35,613 bases of DNA from Myxococcales bacterium. Lineage in GTDB: Bacteria > Myxococcota_A > Polyangia > Polyangiales > Polyangiaceae. The first letter of the stretch is position 1; every line of letters starts with the position of its first letter. Below are positions 1 through 8,450 of this stretch, piece by piece. A model generated the notes under the pieces. That model was not told the origin of the DNA. It did not search any database and worked only from the letters and a program-made list of their open reading frames with translations. The stretch is from positions 1 through 35,613 of the forward strand of contig JAUVCD010000005.1 of NCBI GenBank assembly GCA_030590865.1, written 5' to 3'. The position numbers and the translations under genes were made by a program.

Positions 1-56
1 GACGCCGCCGAGCACGCTGGCACCCTCGGCAAAAAAGCGAAGGAGCCACTCCCCCT

Positions 57-200
57 CAGAAGCAGACGCAGAATCAGCGTCAGAGGCAGAAGCAGAAGCA
101 GACGCGAAACGGAGGCGGCGTCGGACTCGGACTCGGACTCGGCCCCGGACCCGGACTCGGACCCGGACCCGGACCCGGACTCAGACGCGGACCCGGTACC
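57..200. repeat. Degenerate hexanucleotide array (144 bp, one phase)
   Basis: Twenty-four consecutive 6-base units keep a single phase. The first eight are CAGAAG-like (57-104), three are transitional, and from 123 they are GGACTC/GGACCC. Read on the minus strand, the direction of the upstream gene ybgC, the core unit is GAGTCC. Several frames stay open across it (for example Asp-Ser, Glu-Ser or Val-Arg dipeptides), so I could not assign a partial gene to 1-217. A related array lies at 24233-24328. Confidence 0.85.
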
Positions 201-217
201 TAGCCTGCGCTCCAGGA

Positions 218-604
218 CTAATCCAAGTCCTCGAGCAGCACCTCGGGAAACTCGCGTAGCTCGAAGTCTTTGTCGAGGCACACGACGTCGACCATCGCCT
301 CGGTGAGCAACTCGTCGCCTCGCATCAGCTTCTGGTCCATCTTCATGCGATAGGGGCTGCCCGGTACCAGCTTGGTGACAACCTCGCATTCGTCCCCGAG
401 CCGGCCGGGCAGGTGGAAGGTCACCTCCATCTTGAACACAGCGAAGATGACGCCATCATCGTTCCAGTCGCTGATGGGACGGCCCCGGGCGCTGATGTAC
501 TCGCTCCGGCCTCGCTCGAAGAACTTGAGGTAGTTGGCGTGATAGACCACGCCGAGACAATCGGTGTCCTCGTAATAGACCTTGACGGGCAACCGCAGCG
601 CCAT
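218..604 (-). CDS. ybgC: Acyl-CoA thioesterase, YbgC/4-hydroxybenzoyl-CoA thioesterase family
   Basis: A 128-residue hotdog-fold thioesterase that hydrolyses acyl-CoA in the cytoplasm. In many proteobacteria YbgC belongs to the Tol-Pal locus and acts near phospholipid metabolism; no tol genes are visible here. The N-terminal signature is clear: YYEDTDCLGVVYHANYLKFF (residues 10-29), with the family's catalytic Asp in EDTD and the H-A-N-Y-L motif, and full family length. The ATG at 604 is preceded by GGGAG with 5 bases of spacing. It follows proS on the same strand after only 14 bases, so the two are probably co-transcribed, an unusual pairing. A hexamer array lies directly downstream. Confidence 0.93.
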   Translation of the reverse strand: MALRLPVKVYYEDTDCLGVVYHANYLKFFERGRSEYISARGRPISDWNDDGVIFAVFKMEVTFHLPGRLGDECEVVTKLVPGSPYRMKMDQKLMRGDELLTEAMVDVVCLDKDFELREFPEVLLEDLD

Positions 605-618
605 GGTGACTCCCTCGC

Positions 619-2145
619 CTAATAGGCCTTGGCGAAGAGCACCCGCCGCGGGCTGGGCTTGCCGGTCACGATGCAGCGCCCCGGCGTCTCGTCGCCCTCG
701 AGCGGAATGCTACGTATGGTGACCTTCATCTCCTTGATCTTCTCCTCCACCTCGGCCTCACCGCACCAATGAGCCATGGCGAAGCCGCCGTGGACCTCGG
801 GCTGCTTCTTGTTCTTTGGAGTGAAGTAGTCCACGAACTCGTCCCAGTCGTCGATCTCTCGAGTGTGCTCCGCTCGGTTGGCGCGGGCCCGCTCGAACAG
901 GGCGGTCTGGATTTCGCCGAGCACCGTCGGCACGGTGGCGACCAGCTCGTCCACCGTGACGCTCTTTTTGTCCCGAATGCCCTGGTCGCGGCGCACTAGC
1001 ATCGCGCCGCCGGCCTCCACGTCTCGAGGGCCCACCTCGATGCGAATCGGGACACCTCGTTTGATCCAACTCCAGTTCTTTTCGCCGCCACGCAAATCGC
1101 GGGTGTCGACCTCGACCTCCAGTTGCCGATCGCCAAAACGCTGCTCACGCAAGCGAGACGCGAGCTGCTCGACATGGGCCATCACCGCAACCTTGCTGTC
1201 GTCATCTCGGAAGATGGGCAGGATGGCCACGTGAGCCGGCGCGATGCGCGGTGGCACCACCATGCCGTCGTCGTCGGCATGGGTCATGACGAGCGCCCCG
1301 ATCAGCCGGGTCGACACGCCCCAGGAGGTCGTCCAGGCGAGCTGTTCCACCTCGTCTTTGTCCTGGAACTTGATACCGCTGGCCCGGGCGAAGTTCTGCC
1401 CGAGAAAATGGGAGGTTCCGGCCTGCAAGGCCTTGCGGTCCTGCATCATGGCCTCGATGCAGAAGGTGTCGAGAGCACCAGGGAAGCGCTCCGACTCGGT
1501 CTTGCGCCCCTTCACCACCGGAATGGCCATGTGGTTCTCGACGAAGTCGGCGTAGACGTCGAGCATCCGCCGAGTCTCCTCCAACGCTTCGGCCTCGGTG
1601 GCGTGAGCGGTGTGCCCCTCCTGCCAGAGGAACTCGGTGGTGCGAAGAAACAGCCGGGTGCGTAGCTCCCAGCGCACCACATTGGCCCACTGGTTGATCA
1701 GCAGCGGAAGATCTCGGTAGCTGTTCACCCAGCTGGCAAAAGAGGCACCGATGATGGTCTCCGAAGTCGGCCGGACGATCAGCGGCTCTTCGAGCTTCGC
1801 CTTGGGATCGACGATCAGCCCTCCCTCGGGCCCTTCCACCAGGCGATGGTGGGTGACCACAGCGCACTCTTTGGCAAAGCCCTCGACGTGAGCGGCCTCC
1901 TTCTCGAGGAACGACTTGGGGATGAACAGCGGAAAGTAGGCGTTCTTGTGTCCCGTCGCCTTGAACATCCCGTCGAGGATGCGTTGCATGTGCTCCCAAA
2001 TGGCGTAGCCCCAGGGCTTGATGACCATGCAGCCCCGGACCGCCGAGTTCTCGGCCATGTCCGCGGCGCGCACCACCTGCTGGTACCACTCGGCGTAGTT
2101 GTCAGCTCGCGTCGGCGAGATCCCGCTCTTACCCTTCTTGCCCAC
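619..2145 (-). CDS. proS: Prolyl-tRNA synthetase, short archaeal/eukaryotic-like type
   Basis: A 508-residue class II synthetase charging tRNA-Pro. It lacks the inserted editing domain of the long bacterial ProRS. The catalytic core carries RPTSETIIG and later FLRTTEFLWQEGHTAHAT, the class II motif 2 region. An anticodon-binding domain and the extra C-terminal domain end in a terminal tyrosine (...LFAKAY), as is typical of the archaeal/eukaryotic-like form. The start is GTG at 2145, supported by GAGAGGAG five bases upstream. It is the first gene of a minus-strand pair with ybgC and is divergent from lepB. This ProRS type is scattered among bacteria, so its presence is consistent with ancient transfer but not anomalous. 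Confidence 0.97.
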   Translation of the reverse strand: MGKKGKSGISPTRADNYAEWYQQVVRAADMAENSAVRGCMVIKPWGYAIWEHMQRILDGMFKATGHKNAYFPLFIPKSFLEKEAAHVEGFAKECAVVTHHRLVEGPEGGLIVDPKAKLEEPLIVRPTSETIIGASFASWVNSYRDLPLLINQWANVVRWELRTRLFLRTTEFLWQEGHTAHATEAEALEETRRMLDVYADFVENHMAIPVVKGRKTESERFPGALDTFCIEAMMQDRKALQAGTSHFLGQNFARASGIKFQDKDEVEQLAWTTSWGVSTRLIGALVMTHADDDGMVVPPRIAPAHVAILPIFRDDDSKVAVMAHVEQLASRLREQRFGDRQLEVEVDTRDLRGGEKNWSWIKRGVPIRIEVGPRDVEAGGAMLVRRDQGIRDKKSVTVDELVATVPTVLGEIQTALFERARANRAEHTREIDDWDEFVDYFTPKNKKQPEVHGGFAMAHWCGEAEVEEKIKEMKVTIRSIPLEGDETPGRCIVTGKPSPRRVLFAKAY

Positions 2146-2260
2146 AATCGCTCCTCTCAGCGAGCCGCTTTCTATCCCACCAGGGAACGCGAAACAACGC
2201 GCGTCACCGATGCGCCATGAAGCGAGGGAATAAGCCCAGGCTCTCGCGTGTCATGAAAGG

Positions 2261-2887
2261 GTGGCGGAGAATCATGAGCGACGGGCTGCCGGTGATGGCA
2301 AGCGGACCCGCAAGGACTTGGTCGCCATCCTCGTCGCCTTGGCGTCGATCCTGGTCGGCCGGGCCTCGCTAGCCGACCACTACTACGTACCCAGCGGCTC
2401 GATGCAGCCTGCGGTCGAGCCCGGCGACCACGTGGTGGTCCACAAGGCGGCCTATGGGTTGCGGATCCCCTGGAGCCAAGCGTGGCTCACCGAGGTGGCG
2501 ATGCCCAGCCGCGGAGACGTCGTGGTCCTCCAATCGCCCGAGACCGGCGAGGTGCTGCTCAAACGGGTCGTGGCCATCGCTGGCGATCAGGTCGCGGTCC
2601 GCGGCGGCCGAGTCTGGATCGATGGGCGCGCTTTGCCTGTCGTGGCCTTCGGAGAGTCACTCGGCGAGCAACTGGGCGACCGGTTTCATCCTTTACGCAT
2701 CACCAGCAGCGGCGGCCCCGACTTGCCAACGGTCATGGTGCCTGAGGGCAGCCTGTTGGTGATGGGTGACAATCGAGGCAACAGCCACGACGGCCGCAGC
2801 TTCGGCTTCGTCCAAACCCGAGCGGTGCTTGGCAGAGCCGTCTCGGTGATTGTCCGGGACGGCGCGCTGCGCTGGATCGGCCTGTGA
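2261..2887 (+). CDS. lepB: Signal peptidase I
   Basis: A 208-residue type I leader peptidase that cleaves signal peptides at the outer face of the cytoplasmic membrane. One N-terminal membrane segment (about residues 20-37) is followed by box B, VPSGSMQP, with nucleophile Ser47. The general base is Lys101 in LLKRVVAIAGD. Box E is GDNRGNSHDGRSFGFV (169-184). The size fits a compact one-anchor SPase I. The assigned start is GTG 2261. An AAAGG abuts it and is too close to be a good ribosome site, so the start is less sure than the gene; a later in-frame TTG at 2318 would remove the segment before the membrane anchor. It is divergent from proS across 115 bases. Confidence 0.95.
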   Translation: MAENHERRAAGDGKRTRKDLVAILVALASILVGRASLADHYYVPSGSMQPAVEPGDHVVVHKAAYGLRIPWSQAWLTEVAMPSRGDVVVLQSPETGEVLLKRVVAIAGDQVAVRGGRVWIDGRALPVVAFGESLGEQLGDRFHPLRITSSGGPDLPTVMVPEGSLLVMGDNRGNSHDGRSFGFVQTRAVLGRAVSVIVRDGALRWIGL

Positions 2888-3272
2888 CCCGCCGGAGGAT
2901 TGGCCGGTGTAGCCACCGAGCCGAGCAATCCAGTCGATGGCCTGGGCGCCTCCAGCGAAGGGCTCACCACGGAGACACGGAGGGCGCATGGGCAGCCGCA
3001 GGGCGGCGGTGCAGACCGGCGAAATGGGTGACCGTTTGGACCGACGCCCCCGTGCTCTCCCTCCGTGAGCTCATCCACAAATCTCCACTCCGTGTCCGCC
3101 GTGTCCTCTGTGGTGAGTTCATCCAGAGGAACGCTGCTATCCGCGACGGAGGGCTAGAGCGTCTTGCAGCAGCGGGAGCCGTGCGTTTGGGTCCAGCACA
3201 GGTCAGCGCCCTCGGCCCATTCGATCGTTGCACCTGCCACGGATAATCCGAGCTAGTAGTCAGCGCCTACCG
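2888..3272. other. 385-base intergenic stretch between lepB and argH
   Basis: No gene is supported here. Short open frames on both strands have no recognisable domain and cross the repeat element at 2963-3117. The 156 bases after that element hold no clear promoter or hairpin. Confidence 0.6.
2963..3117. repeat. Interspersed element with inward-facing 20-bp termini
   Basis: The left end CTCACCACGGAGACACGGAG (2963-2982) is the near reverse complement of the right end at 3088-3117. The right end reads CTCCGTGTC, a 9-base partial copy CGCCGTGTC, then CTCTGTGGTGAG. A third related piece, CTCCGTGAGCTCATCCA, starts at 3061, and GTGAGTTCATCCA begins at 3113. Very similar CACCACGGAGACACGGAG strings are familiar intergenic repeats in several bacterial phyla. 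The interior encodes nothing recognisable. It could be a decayed MITE/REP-like element. Confidence 0.6.
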
Positions 3273-4556
3273 ATGAGCAAACGTCTTTGGGACAAAGGTG
3301 GCGTCAGTGACGCCGACATGATGCGCTACACGGCGCGCGATGATTGGCAGCTCGACCAACGGCTCTTGGGCTACGATCTCCAGGCCACGCTCGCCCACGT
3401 GCGCGGATTGCATCGCATTGGTCTGTTCGACGACGCCGAGTTGGCTACCCTCGAGACGGCCCTCGGCGAGCTGAGCGCCCAAGTCGAGGACGGGCAGCTT
3501 CGCCTCAGCGCCGAGGACGAAGACGGTCACAGCGCCATCGAGGGCCTCTTGGTGGCCAAGCTGGGCACCGTGGGCCAGAAGATCCACACCGGCCGCAGCC
3601 GCAACGACCAGGTACTCGTGGCGCTTCGCCTCTACGAGCGCGATGCCCTCGACGAGATGGCCGAGACGGCCCGCCAGGCCGCTCTCGCGCTGCTAGACCT
3701 CGCTGACCGCGAAGCGCTGACCCCCATACCGGGGTACACCCATTTGCAGCGCGCGGTGCCTTCGTCAGTCGGATTTTGGGCTGCGGGTATCGCCGAAGGC
3801 ATCGCCGACGGAATCGACATGATCGGGGCGGTGCGTCAGCTCGTCGATCGCTGCCCGCTAGGCGGGGCCGCAGGCTATGGCGTGAACCTGCCCCTCGATC
3901 GTGAGGGCGTGGCCCGCGAGTTGGGCTTTGCGGCCCTTGCCCTGAATCCGCTGGCCTCGCAAGCATCGCGAGGCATCGTCGAGGTCCAGCTGCTCACCAC
4001 CGCTTGGCAGCTGATGGCGACGATCCGCCGTTTCGCCTGGGACGTGTCGCTCTTCGCAACCAGTGAGTTTGGTTTCTTCAGCCTCGACGAAGCGCTGACC
4101 ACGGGCTCGTCGATCATGCCCAACAAGCGAAACCCCGACATCGTCGAGCTGATGCGCGCCGCCTGCGGCGTGGTGCAAGGTGCCATTGCCGAGCTGATGG
4201 GCATGCTCTCCTTGCCGAGCGGCTATCACCGAGATGGTCAGCTCACCAAGGCGCCGCTGATGCGAGCTATCGACGAGACCCTCGCCACCATCCGTCTGGT
4301 TCCGCGGCTGGTCGAGGGGCTCACCCTCAATCGCGATCGCATGCGAGAGGCACTGTCGCCCGAGTGTTTTGCGACCGACCGAGCCGTCGATTTGGCACGC
4401 CAAGGCGTGCCCTTCCGCGAGGCCTATCGCAAGGTGGCAGACGAGCTCGCCGAGCTCGAAGCGGGGGATCCCGACCAGAGCCTCAAAGCACGAGTGTCGC
4501 CAGGAGCGCCGGGAGCGCTACAGCTGGACGAGTTGCGCAAGCGGCTCAAGGGGTAG
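3273..4556 (+). CDS. argH: Argininosuccinate lyase
   Basis: A 427-residue enzyme of the fumarase/aspartase superfamily that splits argininosuccinate into arginine and fumarate, the last step of arginine synthesis; cytoplasmic tetramer. Superfamily signatures are present: HTGRSRNDQV near residue 105, GYTHLQRA near 155 with the catalytic His, and the flexible-loop signature GSSIMPNKRNP at 278-288 with the catalytic Ser. The start ATG 3273 gives the expected N-terminus (MSKRLWDKGG); an upstream in-frame TTG at 3228 would add 15 residues without similarity to the family. It stands alone without other arg genes. It converges on the permease gene with only two bases between stop codons. Confidence 0.97.
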   Translation: MSKRLWDKGGVSDADMMRYTARDDWQLDQRLLGYDLQATLAHVRGLHRIGLFDDAELATLETALGELSAQVEDGQLRLSAEDEDGHSAIEGLLVAKLGTVGQKIHTGRSRNDQVLVALRLYERDALDEMAETARQAALALLDLADREALTPIPGYTHLQRAVPSSVGFWAAGIAEGIADGIDMIGAVRQLVDRCPLGGAAGYGVNLPLDREGVARELGFAALALNPLASQASRGIVEVQLLTTAWQLMATIRRFAWDVSLFATSEFGFFSLDEALTTGSSIMPNKRNPDIVELMRAACGVVQGAIAELMGMLSLPSGYHRDGQLTKAPLMRAIDETLATIRLVPRLVEGLTLNRDRMREALSPECFATDRAVDLARQGVPFREAYRKVADELAELEAGDPDQSLKARVSPGAPGALQLDELRKRLKG

Positions 4557-4558
4557 CG

Positions 4559-6019
4559 CTACTCAACCCCAATCCCTCGCTCCGCATCGGTGCCTGGAAT
4601 CAGGTTGTCGAGCAGCAGGCCGAGAATAGCCGCCACGCCCATACCCGTCGATCCCAGGGAGATGAGAACGCTGGCGGAGGTTGGATCGAGGGCCAGTTTC
4701 ACCACCTCGGACCCATTGCCGTAGATGCTGCCTGAGAACCACTTGGGAACGCTCAGCCCCATGAAGAGCGAGAAGCCCGCGATGAAGAGCGTCCGTTGAC
4801 TGTGCAGATCGGCTTTGGCGAGCTGCTGGATCCCGACCGCGGCGATGAGCCCGAAGAGGGAGCAATAGAGGCCGCCGACCAGCGGTCCGGGGATGGTGGC
4901 CACCACGGCGCCAAACTTGGCGAAGAGCCCGAGGGCCAGCAAGACGAAGGCCGCCACGAAGACGACGTAGCGGCTCGCCACGCGGGTCAAACCAATCAGC
5001 GCAATGTTCTCCGAATAGCTGGTCGAAGAAAAGCCTCCGAGCAGACCGGTGCTCAAGCACCCCAGCCCTTCCGAGCCAATCCCACGACTGATTTGCTTGT
5101 CCGTCGGGGGCGGCGCTTCGGCCATCGCGGCGGCGCCGTGGTAATCGCCGAAGCTCTCGATCATCGATGCCACGTAGCCGGCGAGCACGGCGATGATCAG
5201 CCCCAGCGCGAGCTTTGGCGTCCCCCAGGGCAGCAAGATTGGGTGGTCGCCCCAGAACAGATTGACCCGCAGCCAGGGCGCCGCGCCTACCCCTGAGAAG
5301 TCGATGAAGGCTGGGTGACTCGCCGTCCAGACGGCGCTCACACTCAGCGCCATACAGACCACCCAGACGCAGACCACCGCCAGCAACACGGGCAACACGC
5401 GGAAGATGCGGTGGTGACGGGCCAAGACCAAGGTGAAGAGGATCACCAGCATGATGGTGCCGCCGCCCACCGGCCAGTAGGTCCCAGCCTTGGGGGCACC
5501 GTGCTCGAACAGGGCCAGCCCGATGAGCATGATCACCGGTCCGATCACCACCGGCGTAACGACCTTGCGGAGCTTGCCGATGAGGCCGGAAAAGCCCACC
5601 ACGATCTCGACCAAGCTGCCCACGATGATCGCCCCGGCGATGTAGCGCATCGACAAGGCGCCATGGCTGACCCCTTCCATGGGGTTCGCCTTCGCATAAG
5701 CAATGCACGCGAAGAAGGCAGCCAGAAACGAGAAGCTGACCCCCTGAATGATCGGGAGTCGAGACCCGATGGTGACTTGCATGATGGTGGCGACGCCGGA
5801 GCAGATCATCACCGACGAGATCAACGTCCCCAGCTCGGCGGGGCTCATGCCCAGCGGTTGCTCGAAGAGCAATGGCACGCTCACCGTAGCGCCAAACATG
5901 GTGAGGACATGCTGGATCCCCAAGACCACGGCGCGCTGGAGCGGCGGCCGGCTATCGATGGGATAGAGAATCTTCGAGCTGTCGCGCTTGACGGTCGCCG
6001 TTGACTTGGTCTGAGCCAT
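4559..6019 (-). CDS. NCS2-family nucleobase (uracil/xanthine) permease
   Basis: A 486-residue inner-membrane transporter with about 14 hydrophobic segments. The N-terminal stretch LQRAVVLGIQHVLTMFGATV is typical of UraA/SLC23 proteins. The central E-S-F-G-D (IESFGDYHGAAAMAE) and the later region GLGCLSTGLLGGFSSTSYSENIALIGLTRVASR match the conserved substrate/proton site region of NCS2 carriers. Uracil or xanthine is the likely substrate, symported with protons; the SENIALI variant is closer to the xanthine/uracil-permease branch than to classic UraA, so I leave the symbol open. The ATG at 6019 has GGGAGG six bases upstream. No purine or pyrimidine genes are adjacent. Confidence 0.9.
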   Translation of the reverse strand: MAQTKSTATVKRDSSKILYPIDSRPPLQRAVVLGIQHVLTMFGATVSVPLLFEQPLGMSPAELGTLISSVMICSGVATIMQVTIGSRLPIIQGVSFSFLAAFFACIAYAKANPMEGVSHGALSMRYIAGAIIVGSLVEIVVGFSGLIGKLRKVVTPVVIGPVIMLIGLALFEHGAPKAGTYWPVGGGTIMLVILFTLVLARHHRIFRVLPVLLAVVCVWVVCMALSVSAVWTASHPAFIDFSGVGAAPWLRVNLFWGDHPILLPWGTPKLALGLIIAVLAGYVASMIESFGDYHGAAAMAEAPPPTDKQISRGIGSEGLGCLSTGLLGGFSSTSYSENIALIGLTRVASRYVVFVAAFVLLALGLFAKFGAVVATIPGPLVGGLYCSLFGLIAAVGIQQLAKADLHSQRTLFIAGFSLFMGLSVPKWFSGSIYGNGSEVVKLALDPTSASVLISLGSTGMGVAAILGLLLDNLIPGTDAERGIGVE

Positions 6020-6042
6020 CTCGTCCCTCCCGAGCCGCTTTC

Positions 6043-6074
6043 GTTTAGGGGCCAGCGCTGCATGGCGTCAATCG
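6043..6074 (-). promoter_or_regulatory. Candidate promoter of the NCS2 permease gene
   Basis: On the minus strand TTGACG (6071-6066) is followed after 18 bases by TAAACG (6048-6043 region), leaving a short leader that contains the Shine-Dalgarno. The -35 hexamer sits inside the 11-mer CGATTGACGCC, which recurs at 22849-22859 and 26445-26455 in other 5' regions. The -10 lacks the usual final T, so this is tentative. Confidence 0.35.
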
Positions 6075-6156
6075 TGAGCCTGGCTAGACCTCCCTGGGGA
6101 TGGCATGGCGATGGGGGTAGAGCTGGCCGCCGATAACCCGTAGCCTTGAGCGTGCC

Positions 6157-7302
6157 ATGACTCATTTGTCTCACCGCGCCCTGCTGGCGCTCGGATGCTG
6201 CACCGTGGCTGTCGCCGGTGGGCTCGCCCTGTCGGTCGGCCCGAGCGCAGCCCAGTCCCCGCCGCCCGGCGCCGCCCCCACGCCGGCCGCTTTGGGGCCG
6301 GCGCCAGCGGTTGCCTTGATCGCCACCACGCCCGGGGCTGACACCAGTCGCCTATACATGGCGCTCCCCGGCCAGGCCCTGTCCGCTCCGGTCCTCGAGT
6401 TCGACCACCTGCCCGGAGGCAGCATCCGGGCGGCAGTTTGGTCCCACCCGCCGGTCGTCTTGGCCACCGCCCGCACCACCCCTGGCCGCGACCGCTCTTT
6501 CGATGGCGGACTCTATCGGCTCGACCCGACCACCGGCGTCAAACAGCTCTGCGCCAACCTGACCCACGCCTCGCGGCCCTTGGTCTCTCCCACCGGACGG
6601 GTCTTCGTGACCCGAGGCACCGCTGGCCCACCGCCTGCCAACCAGAGCACCATGCGGATCGACACGTTGACGGTCGACGAAGTGGATCCCCACTCTGGAG
6701 CGATCACCACGGTGCACCAAACGACCGGTTACCTGGCCCACCTAGCCGGTTGGCACGATGGCAAAGTGCTGATCTACCGGGTTAGGCCAGCGACCGCCGA
6801 CATCGTCGCCGTGAACCCCGACACCGGCAAGACCGAGATTGTATTGGCCTCGCTTCCTCCCTTCGCGCGGGACTTCTCCATCGATACGGTGACCGCTCGC
6901 CTGGTGTATCGCGGCCGCCACCCAAGCGATGCCCGGCGCTGGGTCGTGGAGGCACTCGATTTGACCGCTGGCTCTCAGACTCGGCTCTACGAAGGCGTTA
7001 GCTTCTCACTGGCACCTCACGTCTGGCCGGGCGGCGGCATCGCCATCAACCCGAGGCGCGGGGGCCTGAGACTCATCGGCTCGGGCGACCCCGTCGCCAG
7101 CCCGCTGGGCCCAGGCGTTGATGTGGTCCGTGGGCTGAGCAAAACGGAGCGCTACGTGGCGGTCCTGCACACCGTGCAGGGTAGCCTGCCGGTACCCTTC
7201 GTGATTGACCGCACCTCCGGCGCAACGCAGCGACTCGCAACTCCGACCGGGACGCGCATCGCCATTGCTGGCTTCGTCTCGAGCACTGGAGGCACACCAT
7301 GA
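6157..7302 (+). CDS. Secreted beta-propeller-like protein, function unknown
   Basis: A 381-residue protein with a Sec signal peptide (basic start, hydrophobic core, cleavage near SAAQS at residue 33), so probably periplasmic or exported. After a Pro/Ala-rich linker the mature part has repeated short strands with motifs such as GGLYRLDPTTG, VNPDTGKTEIVL and DLTAGSQTRLY spaced by roughly 50 residues. These resemble WD40-like/PQQ-like propeller blades without catalytic residues. I do not recognise a family function. Its stop overlaps the next gene's start by four bases (ATGA), a strong sign of translational coupling with the transglycosylase-like protein. A TAGCCT lies 10 bases before the ATG and no good Shine-Dalgarno is present. 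Confidence 0.8.
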   Translation: MTHLSHRALLALGCCTVAVAGGLALSVGPSAAQSPPPGAAPTPAALGPAPAVALIATTPGADTSRLYMALPGQALSAPVLEFDHLPGGSIRAAVWSHPPVVLATARTTPGRDRSFDGGLYRLDPTTGVKQLCANLTHASRPLVSPTGRVFVTRGTAGPPPANQSTMRIDTLTVDEVDPHSGAITTVHQTTGYLAHLAGWHDGKVLIYRVRPATADIVAVNPDTGKTEIVLASLPPFARDFSIDTVTARLVYRGRHPSDARRWVVEALDLTAGSQTRLYEGVSFSLAPHVWPGGGIAINPRRGGLRLIGSGDPVASPLGPGVDVVRGLSKTERYVAVLHTVQGSLPVPFVIDRTSGATQRLATPTGTRIAIAGFVSSTGGTP

Positions 7303-8450
7303 GCCGCCGCGCCGCGATGACGGCCGCCGCAGTTTTGTCGACGCTGCTTGGGGCCAGCACGGCCTCGGCGCAGTTCTGCCCCTGCTACACGGCCTCGAGC
7401 CCCAACAACACCCACGACTGTGCCATCGAAGCGGTGGCAGGCACCGACCCCACCACCGCCGAGTGGCAACCCATTTTCGACCTGGTCTCCCAAGGCCCCG
7501 CCGCCTGGACCAACAACGAAGGCCCCTCGGTGGACGACATCGGGCAGGGCTGCGGCAAGCCCGAGACCTACCACAAGGTCCCCGCGCGCTTCCCCTGCGA
7601 GCTGCTCAAGGGGATCGCCACCGTCGAGTCCGGTTGGCGGCAGTTCTGCGTCCCCACCACGCCATCAGACCAAGTCGGCGGTGCGGAGCGAACCATCATC
7701 TCCTTCGACTGCGGCTATGGCATCGGCCAGGTCACCAGCGGCATGCACGTCGGAGAAACACCGGACTTCGACCGAGAGCGGGTGGCCTCTGATCCCACCT
7801 ACAACCTCGCCACCGGCACACGGATCCTGGCGTCGAAGTGGGGATACACCGAATGCGTCGGGGACAACCAACCGGTGATCATCGAACACTGGTACATCGC
7901 CACCTGGGCCTATAACGGGCTCGCCTACTCGAACAATCCAAACAACCCGGCTTACGATGCGAACCGCGGCGTCTACGACCCCAATGTCGGTGGAAGTGTG
8001 CCTTACCAGGAGAAGGTCTTCGGCTGGATGGAGCACACCGATGGCAAGTGGGATAGCACCGCCCTCGCCTACCCAAACCCCGGCGAGATCGGCACCGGCA
8101 GCTCACCGCCTGAGCTGAGTGAGCCCAATTGTGCGTCGCCGACCGACTGCACCAACACCCGGCCGACCCATGAAACGAGCTGCAACGGCAGCGGAGCTGG
8201 CGGCAGCGGCGGCGCCGGTGCGGGCGGAGCGACGGGTACGGGTGGCGCCGGCGCCGGCAACAATGATGGCGGCGGCGGCGCTGGCCCGGAGGGGGGCGGA
8301 GGGCCGACGAGCGCCCCAGGAGGCATCGCTGGCGAGGATGACGGTTGCGGGTGTCATCTGCCGGGAGGAGAGCGAGAAACCAGCCCGTGGGCCTGGCTCA
8401 TGGTGCTCCTGCCCATGGCGGCCATGGGCAGGCTGCGTCAGCGTTTTTAG
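7299..8450 (+). CDS. Secreted lytic-transglycosylase-like protein with MYXO-CTERM tail
   Basis: A 383-residue protein with a signal peptide ending near ASAQ (24-25). The core looks like an SLT/lysozyme-like domain: LLKGIATVESGWRQF with candidate catalytic Glu110, GYGIGQVTSGM at 139-149, and ATWAYNGLAY at 201-210, following the E-S / G-x-x-Q-x / A-Y-N-G order of SLT domains. It probably cleaves peptidoglycan glycan strands. Cysteine content is high for this fold, so disulfides are likely. A Gly/Ala-rich linker (about 295-345) precedes the sorting tail GCGCHLPGG, a hydrophobic segment and RLRQRF. GGAGG six bases upstream supports the ATG. Coupled by a 4-base overlap to the preceding propeller gene. 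Confidence 0.85.
   Translation: MSRRAAMTAAAVLSTLLGASTASAQFCPCYTASSPNNTHDCAIEAVAGTDPTTAEWQPIFDLVSQGPAAWTNNEGPSVDDIGQGCGKPETYHKVPARFPCELLKGIATVESGWRQFCVPTTPSDQVGGAERTIISFDCGYGIGQVTSGMHVGETPDFDRERVASDPTYNLATGTRILASKWGYTECVGDNQPVIIEHWYIATWAYNGLAYSNNPNNPAYDANRGVYDPNVGGSVPYQEKVFGWMEHTDGKWDSTALAYPNPGEIGTGSSPPELSEPNCASPTDCTNTRPTHETSCNGSGAGGSGGAGAGGATGTGGAGAGNNDGGGGAGPEGGGGPTSAPGGIAGEDDGCGCHLPGGERETSPWAWLMVLLPMAAMGRLRQRF

Noticed and set aside
1-217. Partial coding region at the left edge
   Set aside because: Frames are open on both strands through the hexamer array, but none has a start codon or recognisable residues, so no gene was called.
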